Source: Rhodobacter sp. NTK016B | GTDB lineage: Bacteria; Pseudomonadota; Alphaproteobacteria; Rhodobacterales; Rhodobacteraceae | Direction of reading: 5' to 3' | DNA: 64,000 bases | NCBI RefSeq assembly: GCF_017303295.1 | Contig: NZ_JAFKOK010000016.1 | Location: 84,003 to 148,002, forward strand | Part shown: piece after piece, positions 42,348-50,665 of the stretch | How the letters are laid out: every line of letters begins with the position of its first letter | Numbering within the stretch: the stretch's first letter is position 1 | The notes under the pieces: generated by a model | Databases searched by the model: none | Told to the model about the DNA's origin: nothing | Seen by the model: only the letters and a program-made list of their open reading frames with translations | Program-made: the position numbers and the translations under genes

Positions 42348-44561
42348 TCAATCGACGCCGCGTGCGACGTTGCGGCTGTTGAGGAACCCGCGCTGGATGC
42401 CGATCACGATCACCGCGATGGCGAGACCACCAAGGTCGGACATCCAGCCGCCGGCGATCATGCCGAGCGCGCCGACCAGCGTCAGGACCCGCAGCGCGGG
42501 GTTCAGCCGGCCCCACATCCAGCCCTGCACCGCCGAGGCCATCATGTAGATGCCGAACAGCGCCGAGACGAAGACATGCAGGATGTCCAGCCATTCGCCC
42601 TGCATCAGCATTTCGGACGAATAGAAGAACATGAAGGGCACGACGAACGCCGCGAGGCCGAACTTGAAGCTTTCGACCGAGGTGCGCATCGGGTCCGATT
42701 GCGCAATCGCCGCGCCCGCATAGGCGGCCAGCGCCACGGGCGGCGTGATGGCCGAGATCACCGCGTAGTAGAAGATGAAGAAATGCGCGGTCAGCGGGTC
42801 GACGCCCATGCGGATCAGGCCCGGCGCGATCACCGCGGCGGCGACGGCATAGGCAGCCGTGGTGGGCATGCCCATGCCGAGGATGATCGCCACCAGCATG
42901 GCGAAGGCCATGGCGATGAGCTGCGATTGCCCGGCGAGATCGAGCAGCAGCGACGAGAAGCGCGTGCCCACGCCGGTCAACGCGATGACACCGACGATGA
43001 TGCCCGCCGCGGCGCAGACGGCGACCATCTGCAGCGCCATGCGCGCGGCGATCTCGAGCCCCCAGAGGATTTCCTTGATCAGCATCTTCTGCGGGGTGAA
43101 CCAGCTCACCACGGCGGCGGCGCCCATGGCCAGCGTACCGGCGCGGATCACCGAATAGCCCATGAACAGCGCGCCGATCAGGATCACGATCGGGATGAAC
43201 AGGAAGATCCGGCGCATCATCAGCGGCAGCGAGGGCAGCTCGCTACGCGGCAGGCCCTTCATGCCGAGCTTGAGCGCTTCCTTGTCGACCATGAACAGGA
43301 TCGACACGAAATACAGGATCGCCGGGATCAGGGCCGCGATGGCGATGTCCTGATAGGGGATGCCCGTGACCTCGGCCATGATGAAGGCCCCCGCACCCAT
43401 GATCGGCGGCATGATCTGGCCGCCGGTCGAGGCCGCGGCCTCGACCGAGGCGGCGGTGCGGGGCTGGTAGCCCACCTTTTTCATCAGCGGGATGGTGAGC
43501 GAGCCGGTGGCCACCACGTTGCCCGCCGAGGTACCGTTGATCATGCCCATCAGGCCCGAGGCGAAGACCGCCACCTTGGCCGGGCCGCCGCGCTGCGAAC
43601 CGGCGGCGGCGAAGGCGAAGTTGACGAAATACTCGCCCACGCGCGACGCCTGCAGGAAGGCGGCAAACGCGATGAACAGGATGATATAGGTCGACGAGAT
43701 CGCCGTGGTCGGGCCGAGGATGCCGTTATCGGTATAGATGAAGGCGAAGAACCGCGCCGGCGCATAGCCGTTGTGGAACAGAACGCCCGGCAGCCAGGGG
43801 CCGAGGAAGCCGTAGCCGATGAACACCGCGACGATCAGCACCAGCGCCATGCCCGCAAGGCGGCGCGTGAGTTCGAGGATCAGCGCGATACCGGTGATCG
43901 AGGCCCACATATCGTTGGGATGCGGGAAGACCTGAGCGCGCATGCGCAGGAAATCGGCATGGCTGATGATATAGGCCGCGACGATGGAGGCGCTGATTGC
44001 CAGTAGCACATCGGCCCAAGACAACACGTCGCGGTTGCGCCGGGGGGCAATCCACGCCGATACCAGCGCCAGAGCCGTGCCCGCCGCCAGCGGGTAGCCG
44101 AAGGTATAGAGATACAGATCCCCCGAGGCGCCGGTCGTCACGAGATTGCCGGTCACCCACATCGCCACGAGCTGCGCGCCCGCGCCGATCAGCAGAACCG
44201 CCGACACGATGTCGAGAAGCAGTTCGGCCGGGCTGAGTTTGCGCGTGGCCGCATCGTCGGGCAAGGTGCGGGCGGCATAAAGGATGAAGCCCAGAAACAG
44301 GCCGCCGCCGACATGCAGAAGCCGGTAGCGCCACGGTTCGGTCAGGTCGATGGACGGCAGGCCGAGCAGGTCGCTGATCCGGTCATGGACACCGTTCATC
44401 ACACCGATATGGAACGCGGTGTAGAACACGCACAAAGCCGCCATGGCCAGGCCGAGCTTGCCGGTGAAAACGCGCTGGTTCGACGCCACGACCTCTTCAT
44501 CGACGCCGTCGGCGATGGTCTCGGTTTCGGCAGCCGTCGCCGCGAGATTGTTTGCAGACAT
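42348..44561 (-). CDS. TAXI-type TRAP transporter, fused DctQM permease
   Basis: This 737-residue polytopic protein fuses the small (4-helix) and large (12-helix) TRAP membrane subunits, the usual form for TAXI-type TRAP transporters. TRAP signatures include IILFIAFAAFLQASRVGEYF, GLMGMINGTSAGNVVATGS, LPIMGAGAF-like PPIMGAGAFIMAEVTG and ILGMGMPTTAAYAVAAAVIA. ATG at 44561 (MSANNLAATA) is preferred; an upstream frame adds no family sequence. It follows the receptor gene by 78 bases. Substrate is unknown; it may be an organic anion or glutamate. Confidence 0.93.
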   Translation of the reverse strand: MSANNLAATAAETETIADGVDEEVVASNQRVFTGKLGLAMAALCVFYTAFHIGVMNGVHDRISDLLGLPSIDLTEPWRYRLLHVGGGLFLGFILYAARTLPDDAATRKLSPAELLLDIVSAVLLIGAGAQLVAMWVTGNLVTTGASGDLYLYTFGYPLAAGTALALVSAWIAPRRNRDVLSWADVLLAISASIVAAYIISHADFLRMRAQVFPHPNDMWASITGIALILELTRRLAGMALVLIVAVFIGYGFLGPWLPGVLFHNGYAPARFFAFIYTDNGILGPTTAISSTYIILFIAFAAFLQASRVGEYFVNFAFAAAGSQRGGPAKVAVFASGLMGMINGTSAGNVVATGSLTIPLMKKVGYQPRTAASVEAAASTGGQIMPPIMGAGAFIMAEVTGIPYQDIAIAALIPAILYFVSILFMVDKEALKLGMKGLPRSELPSLPLMMRRIFLFIPIVILIGALFMGYSVIRAGTLAMGAAAVVSWFTPQKMLIKEILWGLEIAARMALQMVAVCAAAGIIVGVIALTGVGTRFSSLLLDLAGQSQLIAMAFAMLVAIILGMGMPTTAAYAVAAAVIAPGLIRMGVDPLTAHFFIFYYAVISAITPPVALAAYAGAAIAQSDPMRTSVESFKFGLAAFVVPFMFFYSSEMLMQGEWLDILHVFVSALFGIYMMASAVQGWMWGRLNPALRVLTLVGALGMIAGGWMSDLGGLAIAVIVIGIQRGFLNSRNVARGVD

Positions 44562-44639
44562 GGGATCCCCTCCGCCCCTTCTGAAAAGGCCGGGGCGCAT
44601 CCTGTGCACGCCCCGGCCCGTTATCGCTGTACCGGAGTA

Positions 44640-45614
44640 TCAGCCGCGCAGGTTCTCGGGGATCTCGATCCCCTGTTCTTCGTAGTAGCGCACGGCGCCC
44701 GGGTGGAACGGCAGGAAGGTGTTGTTGCCGACGTTCTCCAGAACGGTTTCCGACGCCGCGCGGTGGATTTCCATCATGCGGTCGTTGTTTTCCATCACCA
44801 GCTTGGTGATCTCGTAGGCCAGGCTGTCGGGCATCGAGGCATTGGCGATGGCAAAGTTCCACATCGCGCCGGTCAGCTGGTCGTAATCATGGCCGGTATA
44901 GGTGCCGGCGGGGATGGTCAGTTCCGACACGGCGGGATGCGCTTCGAGGATCGTCGCCAGTTCGTCTTCGGTGAAGCCGAACATGACCACGTCGGCTTCG
45001 GCCGACAGCTGAGAGAAGGCCGAGATCGGCACGCCTGCAGCGAAGGCGAAGGCATCGATCAGGCCGTCTTTCAACTGGCCCACGGCGTCCGAGGCGCCGG
45101 CATTGGACACGGTGCCCGAGATACCCAGCGTGTCGAAGAAGCGCGGCCAATAGGTGCCCGAGGTGCCGCCGGCGGGGCCGAAGGACACGCGGCGACCGTC
45201 GAGATCCGACACCGAGGTGATGCCCGAATCGGCCAGCGTGATGACCTGGAACGGGGTCATGTACATCGGGAACAGCGCGCGCAGATCCGAATGCTCAAGC
45301 CCGGGGGCCAGTTCCGACACGCCGGTCCAGGCTTCATAGGCCGGGCCCATGGTCACGAGGCCGACGGCGTGGTCGCCCATCTGCACCAGCGTGGCGTTCT
45401 GCACCGGGCCGCCGGTGACTTCGCCCGAGGCATTGATGCCGAGTTCTTCGCCGATGAAGCTGGCAAGGCCGTTACCATAGACGAAGTAGGTGCCACCCTG
45501 GCTGGCGGTGCCGATGGTCATCGAGGCGGGCCAGCCGTCACGGTCCTGCGCGATGGCGGGCGTGGTGGCGATCAGCGCGGCCGAAGCCATCGCAGCGAGA
45601 TTGAACAGACGCAT
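44640..45614 (-). CDS. TAXI-family TRAP solute receptor
   Basis: This periplasmic receptor has 324 residues with a signal peptide (residues 1-22, FNLAAMASAALIATTPAIAQ). The mature part starts at RDGWPASMTIGTASQGGTYF, the TAXI-TRAP hallmark sequence, and continues with LAALFPMYMTPFQVITL-like and SVSDLDGRRVSFGPAGGTSG segments. It delivers solute to the fused permease. ATG at 45614 is chosen because it begins the signal peptide. Upstream are two tandem palindromes (45769-45822), likely binding sites for the DctD-like regulator. Confidence 0.94.
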   Translation of the reverse strand: MRLFNLAAMASAALIATTPAIAQDRDGWPASMTIGTASQGGTYFVYGNGLASFIGEELGINASGEVTGGPVQNATLVQMGDHAVGLVTMGPAYEAWTGVSELAPGLEHSDLRALFPMYMTPFQVITLADSGITSVSDLDGRRVSFGPAGGTSGTYWPRFFDTLGISGTVSNAGASDAVGQLKDGLIDAFAFAAGVPISAFSQLSAEADVVMFGFTEDELATILEAHPAVSELTIPAGTYTGHDYDQLTGAMWNFAIANASMPDSLAYEITKLVMENNDRMMEIHRAASETVLENVGNNTFLPFHPGAVRYYEEQGIEIPENLRG

Positions 45615-45768
45615 GTGGGTCCTCCCATGGACAAGTGCGTTTTGAGGCAAGTCCCGGCCGTGTCCTCGCACAGCATGGGATGCGAGGTGCATGAGGCGGT
45701 GCGCCCGGTCTCCGATCAAGAAGACGAGAGCAGGCGGCGCGAAAAAACGCGGGCAGGGAGGGCGGTGT

Positions 45769-45822
45769 TGGGTGGAATCCTACCCATCGGGGCGGGGCGT
45801 GGGTGGAATCCCGCCCAATCGG
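45769..45822 (-). promoter_or_regulatory. Two tandem palindromic sites upstream of the TAXI operon
   Basis: TGGGTGGAATCCTACCCATC (45769-45788) and TGGGTGGAATCCCGCCCAAT (45800-45819) are direct repeats with 31-base period, about three helical turns. The first has symmetric TGGGT-N8-ACCCA ends; the second has TGGGT-N8-GCCCA. They lie between the DctD-like stop and the receptor gene, 155-200 bases from its start, as expected for an enhancer-binding protein. Confidence 0.6.
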
Positions 45823-45825
45823 CGC

Positions 45826-47181
45826 TCAGGTCTCGGTGTAATGCGCCTTGTCGATGCCCAGCTTCTGCATCTTTTCATAAAGCGTTTTGCGCGACAGGCC
45901 GAGGGATTCGTAGACCGGTTTCAGCGCGCCGCCCGACGCCATCAGCGCGCGCTCGATCTCGGCTTTTTCGAAAGCGGCGACGCGGTCCGACAGTTTTCCC
46001 GCGTGAAGCGAGGCATCCTGCGTCTCGCCCGGTTCCGCCGGGGCCTCGATCCCCAGCCCCAGCGCGACGCGTTCGGCGGCGTTGCGCAATTCGCGCACAT
46101 TGCCCGGCCAGTCGCGCGCCACGACCGCCTCGACCATCGCGGGCGGCGGCGTGACCGGTTCGATCCGGTGGCGACCGGCGGCCTCGGCCAGAAGCCGGGT
46201 GAAGAGCAGCGGAATATCCTCGCGCCGCGCGGCGAGCGGCAAGACTGTCAGGCTGACCACGGCGAGGCGGTAGAACAGATCGGCGCGAAACCGGCCCTCG
46301 GCGACCTCTTCGTCGAGCGGCGTGCGCGAGGTGGCGATGAAACGGATATCGACAGGCCGCGTCTCGTTCGAGCCAAGCGGCTGGATCGTGCGCTCCTGAA
46401 TGACCCGCAGCAGGCGGCCCTGCACCGCAAGCGGCATCGAGCCGATGTCGTCCAGCAGCACGGTGCCGCCGCGCGCATGTTCGAACCGGCCATAGCGGGT
46501 GCGCATCGCGCCGGGAAAGGCGCCCGGCTCGTGGCCGAACAATTCGGATTCGATCTGTGCCTCGGGCAGGGCGGCGCAGTCGATGGCGATGAAGGGACGC
46601 GCCGCGCGTTGCGACAGGTCATGCAGGGCGCGTGCGACGACTTCCTTGCCGGTGCCGGTATCGCCGGTGATCAGCACATCGGTTTCCGCCGGACCGATCG
46701 TGCGGACGCGGCGGCGCAGGTCGATCATCACGTTCGAGCGCCCGACCAGCCGCTGTTCCAGATCGTCCTTCTGCCCGGCGGCGGCGCGCAGCACCCGGTT
46801 TTCCAGAACCAGCCGCCGGTAATCGAGCGCCCGCGCGCAGGTCTCGGCCAGCTGGGTGCCCGAAAACGGCTTCTCGATAAAGTCATGCGCCCCTTCGCGC
46901 ATCGCCCGTACCGCAAGCTGCACGTCGGAATGCCCGGTGATCAGGATCACGGGCACCTCGCGGTCGATGGCGTGGATCTGGTTCATCAGACTGATCCCGT
47001 CGAGACGGGGCATGCGGATGTCGGTCACGACGATGCCGTTGAACCCGAACGAGATCAGGGCGGGCACGTCCTCGGGCTGGTCGGTATCGGTGACGTCGAA
47101 CCCCGCAAGGTCCAGCGCCTGCGCGGTCGAGAGCCGCAGGTCGGGGTCGTCATCGACCAGAAGAATACGTCCCTTGCTCAT
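45826..47181 (-). CDS. DctD-like NtrC-family response regulator with GAFPGA loop
   Basis: The 451-residue protein has a receiver domain (phosphorylated Asp54 in VTDIRMP), an AAA+ domain (Walker A GDTGTGKE at residues 173-180, Walker B GGTVLLDDIGSM) and a C-terminal Fis-type HTH (RALMASGGALKPVYESLGL, RKTLYEKMQ). The sigma-54 contact loop, normally GAFTGA, reads GAFPGA (residues 220-225, bases 46507-46524). The Thr normally contacts sigma-54, so activity may differ. It probably acts on the TAXI-TRAP operon next door and is ten bases from its kinase. Confidence 0.93.
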   Translation of the reverse strand: MSKGRILLVDDDPDLRLSTAQALDLAGFDVTDTDQPEDVPALISFGFNGIVVTDIRMPRLDGISLMNQIHAIDREVPVILITGHSDVQLAVRAMREGAHDFIEKPFSGTQLAETCARALDYRRLVLENRVLRAAAGQKDDLEQRLVGRSNVMIDLRRRVRTIGPAETDVLITGDTGTGKEVVARALHDLSQRAARPFIAIDCAALPEAQIESELFGHEPGAFPGAMRTRYGRFEHARGGTVLLDDIGSMPLAVQGRLLRVIQERTIQPLGSNETRPVDIRFIATSRTPLDEEVAEGRFRADLFYRLAVVSLTVLPLAARREDIPLLFTRLLAEAAGRHRIEPVTPPPAMVEAVVARDWPGNVRELRNAAERVALGLGIEAPAEPGETQDASLHAGKLSDRVAAFEKAEIERALMASGGALKPVYESLGLSRKTLYEKMQKLGIDKAHYTET

Positions 47182-47191
47182 CGCGTCTTGC

Positions 47192-49078
47192 TCATGCGGG
47201 GGTGGGGGCGGGGACCGATGCGCGGGCCAGAGGCAGGGTCAGCGTGAACACGGCGCCGCCACCCGGCGCGTTGCTCACCGACAGCTTGCCGCCGAAATCG
47301 TGTACGATGTTGTAGCTGATCGAAAGACCCAGCCCCAGCCCCTTGCCCACGCCCTTGGTCGAGAAGAACGGATCGAAGATCCGCTCGACAAGCTGCGGCG
47401 CGACACCCGGCCCGCTATCGGCGATGGTCAGCACCGCGTCGCCGCCCGCCGCGCGGGCCGACAGCGAGATCACGCGTGCCTCGCGGTCTTCCAGCGCGTC
47501 GATGGCATTGGACAGGATATTGACCAGCACCTGCTGCAACCGCACCGGCCCCGCGCGCACCACCAGCGGCGGAATGTCGATGCGCAGATCGATGTTCTGG
47601 CCGCGCAGCCGCCAGCCGAGAATCTCGCGCACCGCGTCGACCGCCTCGGCCAGCGGGACATCGGAAAGCTGGGCATTGGGCTTGCGGGCGAAATTGCGCA
47701 GGTGTTTGGACAATTCGCTCATCCGGGCCACCAATCCCAGAATGCGGTCGATATTCGATGCAGCCTCGTCGACGCGACCGCGCGCGATATAGGCCTGCGC
47801 GTTCTCGGCATAGTTCTGCGCGGCGCCCAGCGGCTGGTTGAATTCGTGGCTCAGCGCCGCCGACATCTGCCCCAGAGCGGCCAGCTTGCCCGCCTGTACC
47901 AGATCGGCCTGCGTGGCGCGCAGCCGCTCTTCGGTGGCGGTGCGCTCGGCCACTTCCTCGGCCAGTTGGTTGTTGACGGCGGCCAGTTCGGCGGTGCGTT
48001 CGACCACCCGGCGTTCAAGCTGCGCCTGCGCCGCGTCCTGCAGCGCCAGCCGTTCGCGCAGCGCGGCGCGGCGCTGCCAGACGATCACCAGCGCCAGCAT
48101 CGCGAACCCCGCCAGCAAAGCCCCCAGCGCCAGCCGCGTCAGCGCCTGCTGGCGCGCGGGCGCGGTATCGACCAGCACCTGAACGGTCCAGCCCGCATCG
48201 GGCATCTCTTCGCGGATCACGCGGTACTCGGTGCTGCCATCGTCGCGGGTCATGCGCCAGAGCGGCCCGCCATCGGGGCCGGTCATCGCGCGGATCGGCA
48301 GTTCCGCCAGCGGACGGTCGGCATAGCGCCGCGTCGCGCGGGTGCGGGCCAGCCGTTCGGGCGTCAGCGGCAGGGTGGCGCCAAAGGTCCAGGCGGGCGT
48401 GGTGGACATGAAGACGATGCCCTGCGGGTCGGTGACCAGAACCTCGGTGCCCGAGCCGCGCCAGCTTTCCTCGATCGGGTGCAGGTCGATCTTGATCGCC
48501 AGCACGCCCGTCGGTTCGTCATCCATGAGGACCGGCGCGCCGAAATAATAGCCGCGCACCTGCGAGGTCGTGCCAAGGCCGTAGAACCGCCCCTGACCGT
48601 AGCCGAGCGCATCGAGGAAATAGGGCCGGAAGGCGAAATTCCCGCCGACGAAACTGAAGGGCTGCGCGTAGTTCGATGCGGCCAGCGTCGTGCCGCCCAG
48701 ATCCATCACATAGATGTCGGATGTCTCCATCATCCGCGCCGTGGTAGCGAGATAGGTATTCGCCGCCTCGACCTGCTCGCGGTCCTGAGGGCGGCCCAGA
48801 AGGTCATGGATCACCTCCTGCTGCGCCAAAAGCGCGGGCAGCCGGTCATAACGCCGCAACTCGCCGTTCAGGGCCCCGACCGCCAGCCTCAGCGTGCTGC
48901 GGCCCTGATCGGTCAGCTCCTCCAAGGCGGTGCGGTAGAGACGCTGATAGGCGAAACTGCCGAGACCCGTCGCGATGACCAGCGCCGCCATGCCAAGCGC
49001 GAGCCACATCGCGCGCCGCCCGCGAAGATGCGGGCGTTGCAGGCGAGTTTCCAGCGAGGTGAAGGGCGCGTCGCTCAT
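47192..49078 (-). CDS. DctB-like sensor histidine kinase
   Basis: The 628-residue kinase has two membrane helices (about residues 22-44 and 320-340) that frame a periplasmic double-PAS/Cache sensor of about 270 residues. The cytoplasmic side has a coiled coil (LERRVVERTAELAAVNNQL), the H-box LSHEFNQPLGAAQNYAENA near residue 415, and the ATPase with N-box LVNILSNAIDALE and G-boxes DSGPGV and GKGLGLGLSI. It is DctB-like and forms an operon with the regulator. The periplasmic ligand is probably the solute of the TAXI transporter, by inference. Confidence 0.93.
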   Translation of the reverse strand: MSDAPFTSLETRLQRPHLRGRRAMWLALGMAALVIATGLGSFAYQRLYRTALEELTDQGRSTLRLAVGALNGELRRYDRLPALLAQQEVIHDLLGRPQDREQVEAANTYLATTARMMETSDIYVMDLGGTTLAASNYAQPFSFVGGNFAFRPYFLDALGYGQGRFYGLGTTSQVRGYYFGAPVLMDDEPTGVLAIKIDLHPIEESWRGSGTEVLVTDPQGIVFMSTTPAWTFGATLPLTPERLARTRATRRYADRPLAELPIRAMTGPDGGPLWRMTRDDGSTEYRVIREEMPDAGWTVQVLVDTAPARQQALTRLALGALLAGFAMLALVIVWQRRAALRERLALQDAAQAQLERRVVERTAELAAVNNQLAEEVAERTATEERLRATQADLVQAGKLAALGQMSAALSHEFNQPLGAAQNYAENAQAYIARGRVDEAASNIDRILGLVARMSELSKHLRNFARKPNAQLSDVPLAEAVDAVREILGWRLRGQNIDLRIDIPPLVVRAGPVRLQQVLVNILSNAIDALEDREARVISLSARAAGGDAVLTIADSGPGVAPQLVERIFDPFFSTKGVGKGLGLGLSISYNIVHDFGGKLSVSNAPGGGAVFTLTLPLARASVPAPTPA

Positions 49079-49116
49079 GCCCGGCTCTTACCATGCGGGC
49101 CGGGCGCGCCAAAGAC

Positions 49117-49172
49117 CCGATATCCATGACCGATATCCATGACGGGCATCGATGTCCGGCATCCATGTCCGG
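49117..49172. repeat. 13-bp tandem repeats upstream of dctB-like gene
   Basis: CCGATATCCATGA occurs twice in tandem (49117-49129, 49130-49142), then four bases, then CATCGATGTCCGG and CATCCATGTCCGG (49147-49159, 49160-49172). Both pairs have a 13-base period, and the second unit resembles the reverse complement of the first with one gap. The array lies 39 bases upstream of the kinase start. Confidence 0.75.
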
Positions 49173-49217
49173 CGGGCAAAGCCTGCGCTTGCACAATGCC
49201 CGCCTGCAAGGCGCGTG

Positions 49218-50018
49218 TCACTCGTTGGGGCGCACCCGGGCTGCCGATTTGTCGGCAAAGGCCGCCAGACGGCCACGGCTGGCGGGCTGGGTGTTGACGA
49301 TGCCCGCCACCACTGCCTCGGCATAGGCCGCGTCGAGCCCTGACATGTTCTGCATATGGCTGATCGCCGAGCAGATCGCGAAATTCGACAGCGGCGGGTT
49401 CGAGGCCGCCGCGCGGGCAAGCTCGTAGGCCTTGGCTTCGCTGTCCTCGACGAGATATTGCGCAAGGCCCAGCTGGATTGCCTCGTCGCCCTGATAGACG
49501 CGGCCCGTCAGCATCATGTCGATCATCCGCGCCTTGCCGACCAGATCGGCCACCCGGATCGTTGCGCCGCCGCCGGTGAACAGGCCGCGCTGGCCCTCGG
49601 GCAGGGCGAAATAGGTGCTGGCATCGGCCACCCGGATATGCGCCGACGAGGCCAGTTCCAGCCCGCCGCCGACCACAGCGCCCTTGAGCGCGGCGATGAT
49701 CGGCACGCCGCCATATTCCATCTTGTTGAAGGCTTCGTGCCAGCGCAGGCAGACATGCATGAAGTCCTCGGGGCGGCGGTCCTCGGTATGGTGCTCGACC
49801 AGGTCCAGACCGGCGCAGAAATGCGTCCCCGCCGCTTTCAGCACCACCGCGCGCACGCCCGCGCGGGGCACGACACTGAAGATGTCGATCAACTCGTCCA
49901 CCGTCGCCGCGTTGAGCGCGTTGCGCTTTTCGGGGCGGTTCAGGGTCAGCGTGGCGATGCCGTCGTCATCGACCTCGAGCGTGGTGAAGGTCAGGTCCAG
50001 ATCGTCGAGTGAGCGCAT
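49218..50018 (-). CDS. Crotonase / enoyl-CoA hydratase family protein
   Basis: The 266-residue protein has the crotonase fold: [18 protein letters not shown] near the start, the oxyanion-hole residues in [14 protein letters not shown] and [15 protein letters not shown], and [17 protein letters not shown], with [16 protein letters not shown] after. It could hydrate an enoyl-CoA, but crotonase members vary too widely to assign a substrate. ATG at 50018 follows AGGAA; the frame extends upstream but only past the family start. It precedes the divergent cupin gene. Confidence 0.88.
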   Translation of the reverse strand: MRSLDDLDLTFTTLEVDDDGIATLTLNRPEKRNALNAATVDELIDIFSVVPRAGVRAVVLKAAGTHFCAGLDLVEHHTEDRRPEDFMHVCLRWHEAFNKMEYGGVPIIAALKGAVVGGGLELASSAHIRVADASTYFALPEGQRGLFTGGGATIRVADLVGKARMIDMMLTGRVYQGDEAIQLGLAQYLVEDSEAKAYELARAAASNPPLSNFAICSAISHMQNMSGLDAAYAEAVVAGIVNTQPASRGRLAAFADKSAARVRPNE

Positions 50019-50168
50019 GATATTCCTCCGTAATTGCCGCCACGTTAGGCGGGCCCGCGCCCGGGCGCCAGCCGCGACGCGGCGTCTTGCGCGCTGCGCG
50101 ACGTGACGGCATTCTCGATGGCGACAATCGCGCGCCCGGACGGTCCCGGCGCCCCCGGAGACCCTGCC

Positions 50169-50519
50169 ATGTCCGATCCAGAGCTTGCCTATTACCTGAG
50201 CACAGACGGGGTCGAACCCGTCGTCAGCCGTCCCGATCCCGACAAGGTGGTTTCGGGCGATCCGGTTCATACGAGCTGGGATTTCGAAGACCGCGACGGG
50301 CTTTATTGCGGCATGTGGCAATCCACCCCCGGCGCGTGGCGCTTCGCCTATGAGGAATGGGAATATATCCGGGTGCATTCCGGTCGCTCGGTTCTGACCT
50401 GCGACGATGGCACGGTGATCGAAATGCGCGCGGGCGACAGCGTGGTGATCCGCCCCGGCCTGTCGGGTGTGTGGGAAGTGACCGAGACGATGCTGAAGGA
50501 TTACGTGATCCAGACCTGA
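50169..50519 (+). CDS. Cupin domain protein (DUF861-like)
   Basis: The 116-residue protein is a single small cupin: [20 protein letters not shown] followed by [20 protein letters not shown] and [20 protein letters not shown], the two cupin motifs of the DUF861 group. The usual first His motif is not complete, so metal binding is doubtful. Function unknown. ATG 50169 begins [10 protein letters not shown]. It is transcribed away from the crotonase gene. Confidence 0.85.
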   Translation: MSDPELAYYLSTDGVEPVVSRPDPDKVVSGDPVHTSWDFEDRDGLYCGMWQSTPGAWRFAYEEWEYIRVHSGRSVLTCDDGTVIEMRAGDSVVIRPGLSGVWEVTETMLKDYVIQT

Positions 50520-50546
50520 AGCGTCACGCCCGTGGCGGAGGCGGAT

Positions 50547-50570
50547 GAGTATTTGGGGCAGAATGAAGGG
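50547..50570 (+). repeat. Intergenic repeat (GAGTATTT family), copy 2
   Basis: GAGTATTTGGGGCAGAATGA and the next four bases match 38828-38852 with small changes. It lies between the cupin gene and nadE, just after the cupin stop. Confidence 0.55.
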
Positions 50571-50665
50571 GGTTGGGCAAGGCGCGCGGCTGCGGGCTTT
50601 CCCTTGGCGCTGGGGCTGCTATGTATCGCGCGTGCCCGAAAGACGGCCCGAAGCACGGATAGCCG

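Noticed and set aside
45646..45659. GG-N9-GC sequence (GGCCGGGACTTGCC on the - strand) as a sigma-54 promoter of the TAXI operon.
   Set aside because: Sigma-54 promoters need GG-N10-GC; the spacing is one base short and the flanks do not match.
46856..49129. A 757-residue open frame on the + strand over the two-component genes.
   Set aside because: The - strand encodes a clear DctB/DctD pair; the + reading is a GC-rich shadow.
49117..49172. CRISPR-like array.
   Set aside because: The units are 13 bases long and adjacent, with no spacers and no cas genes.
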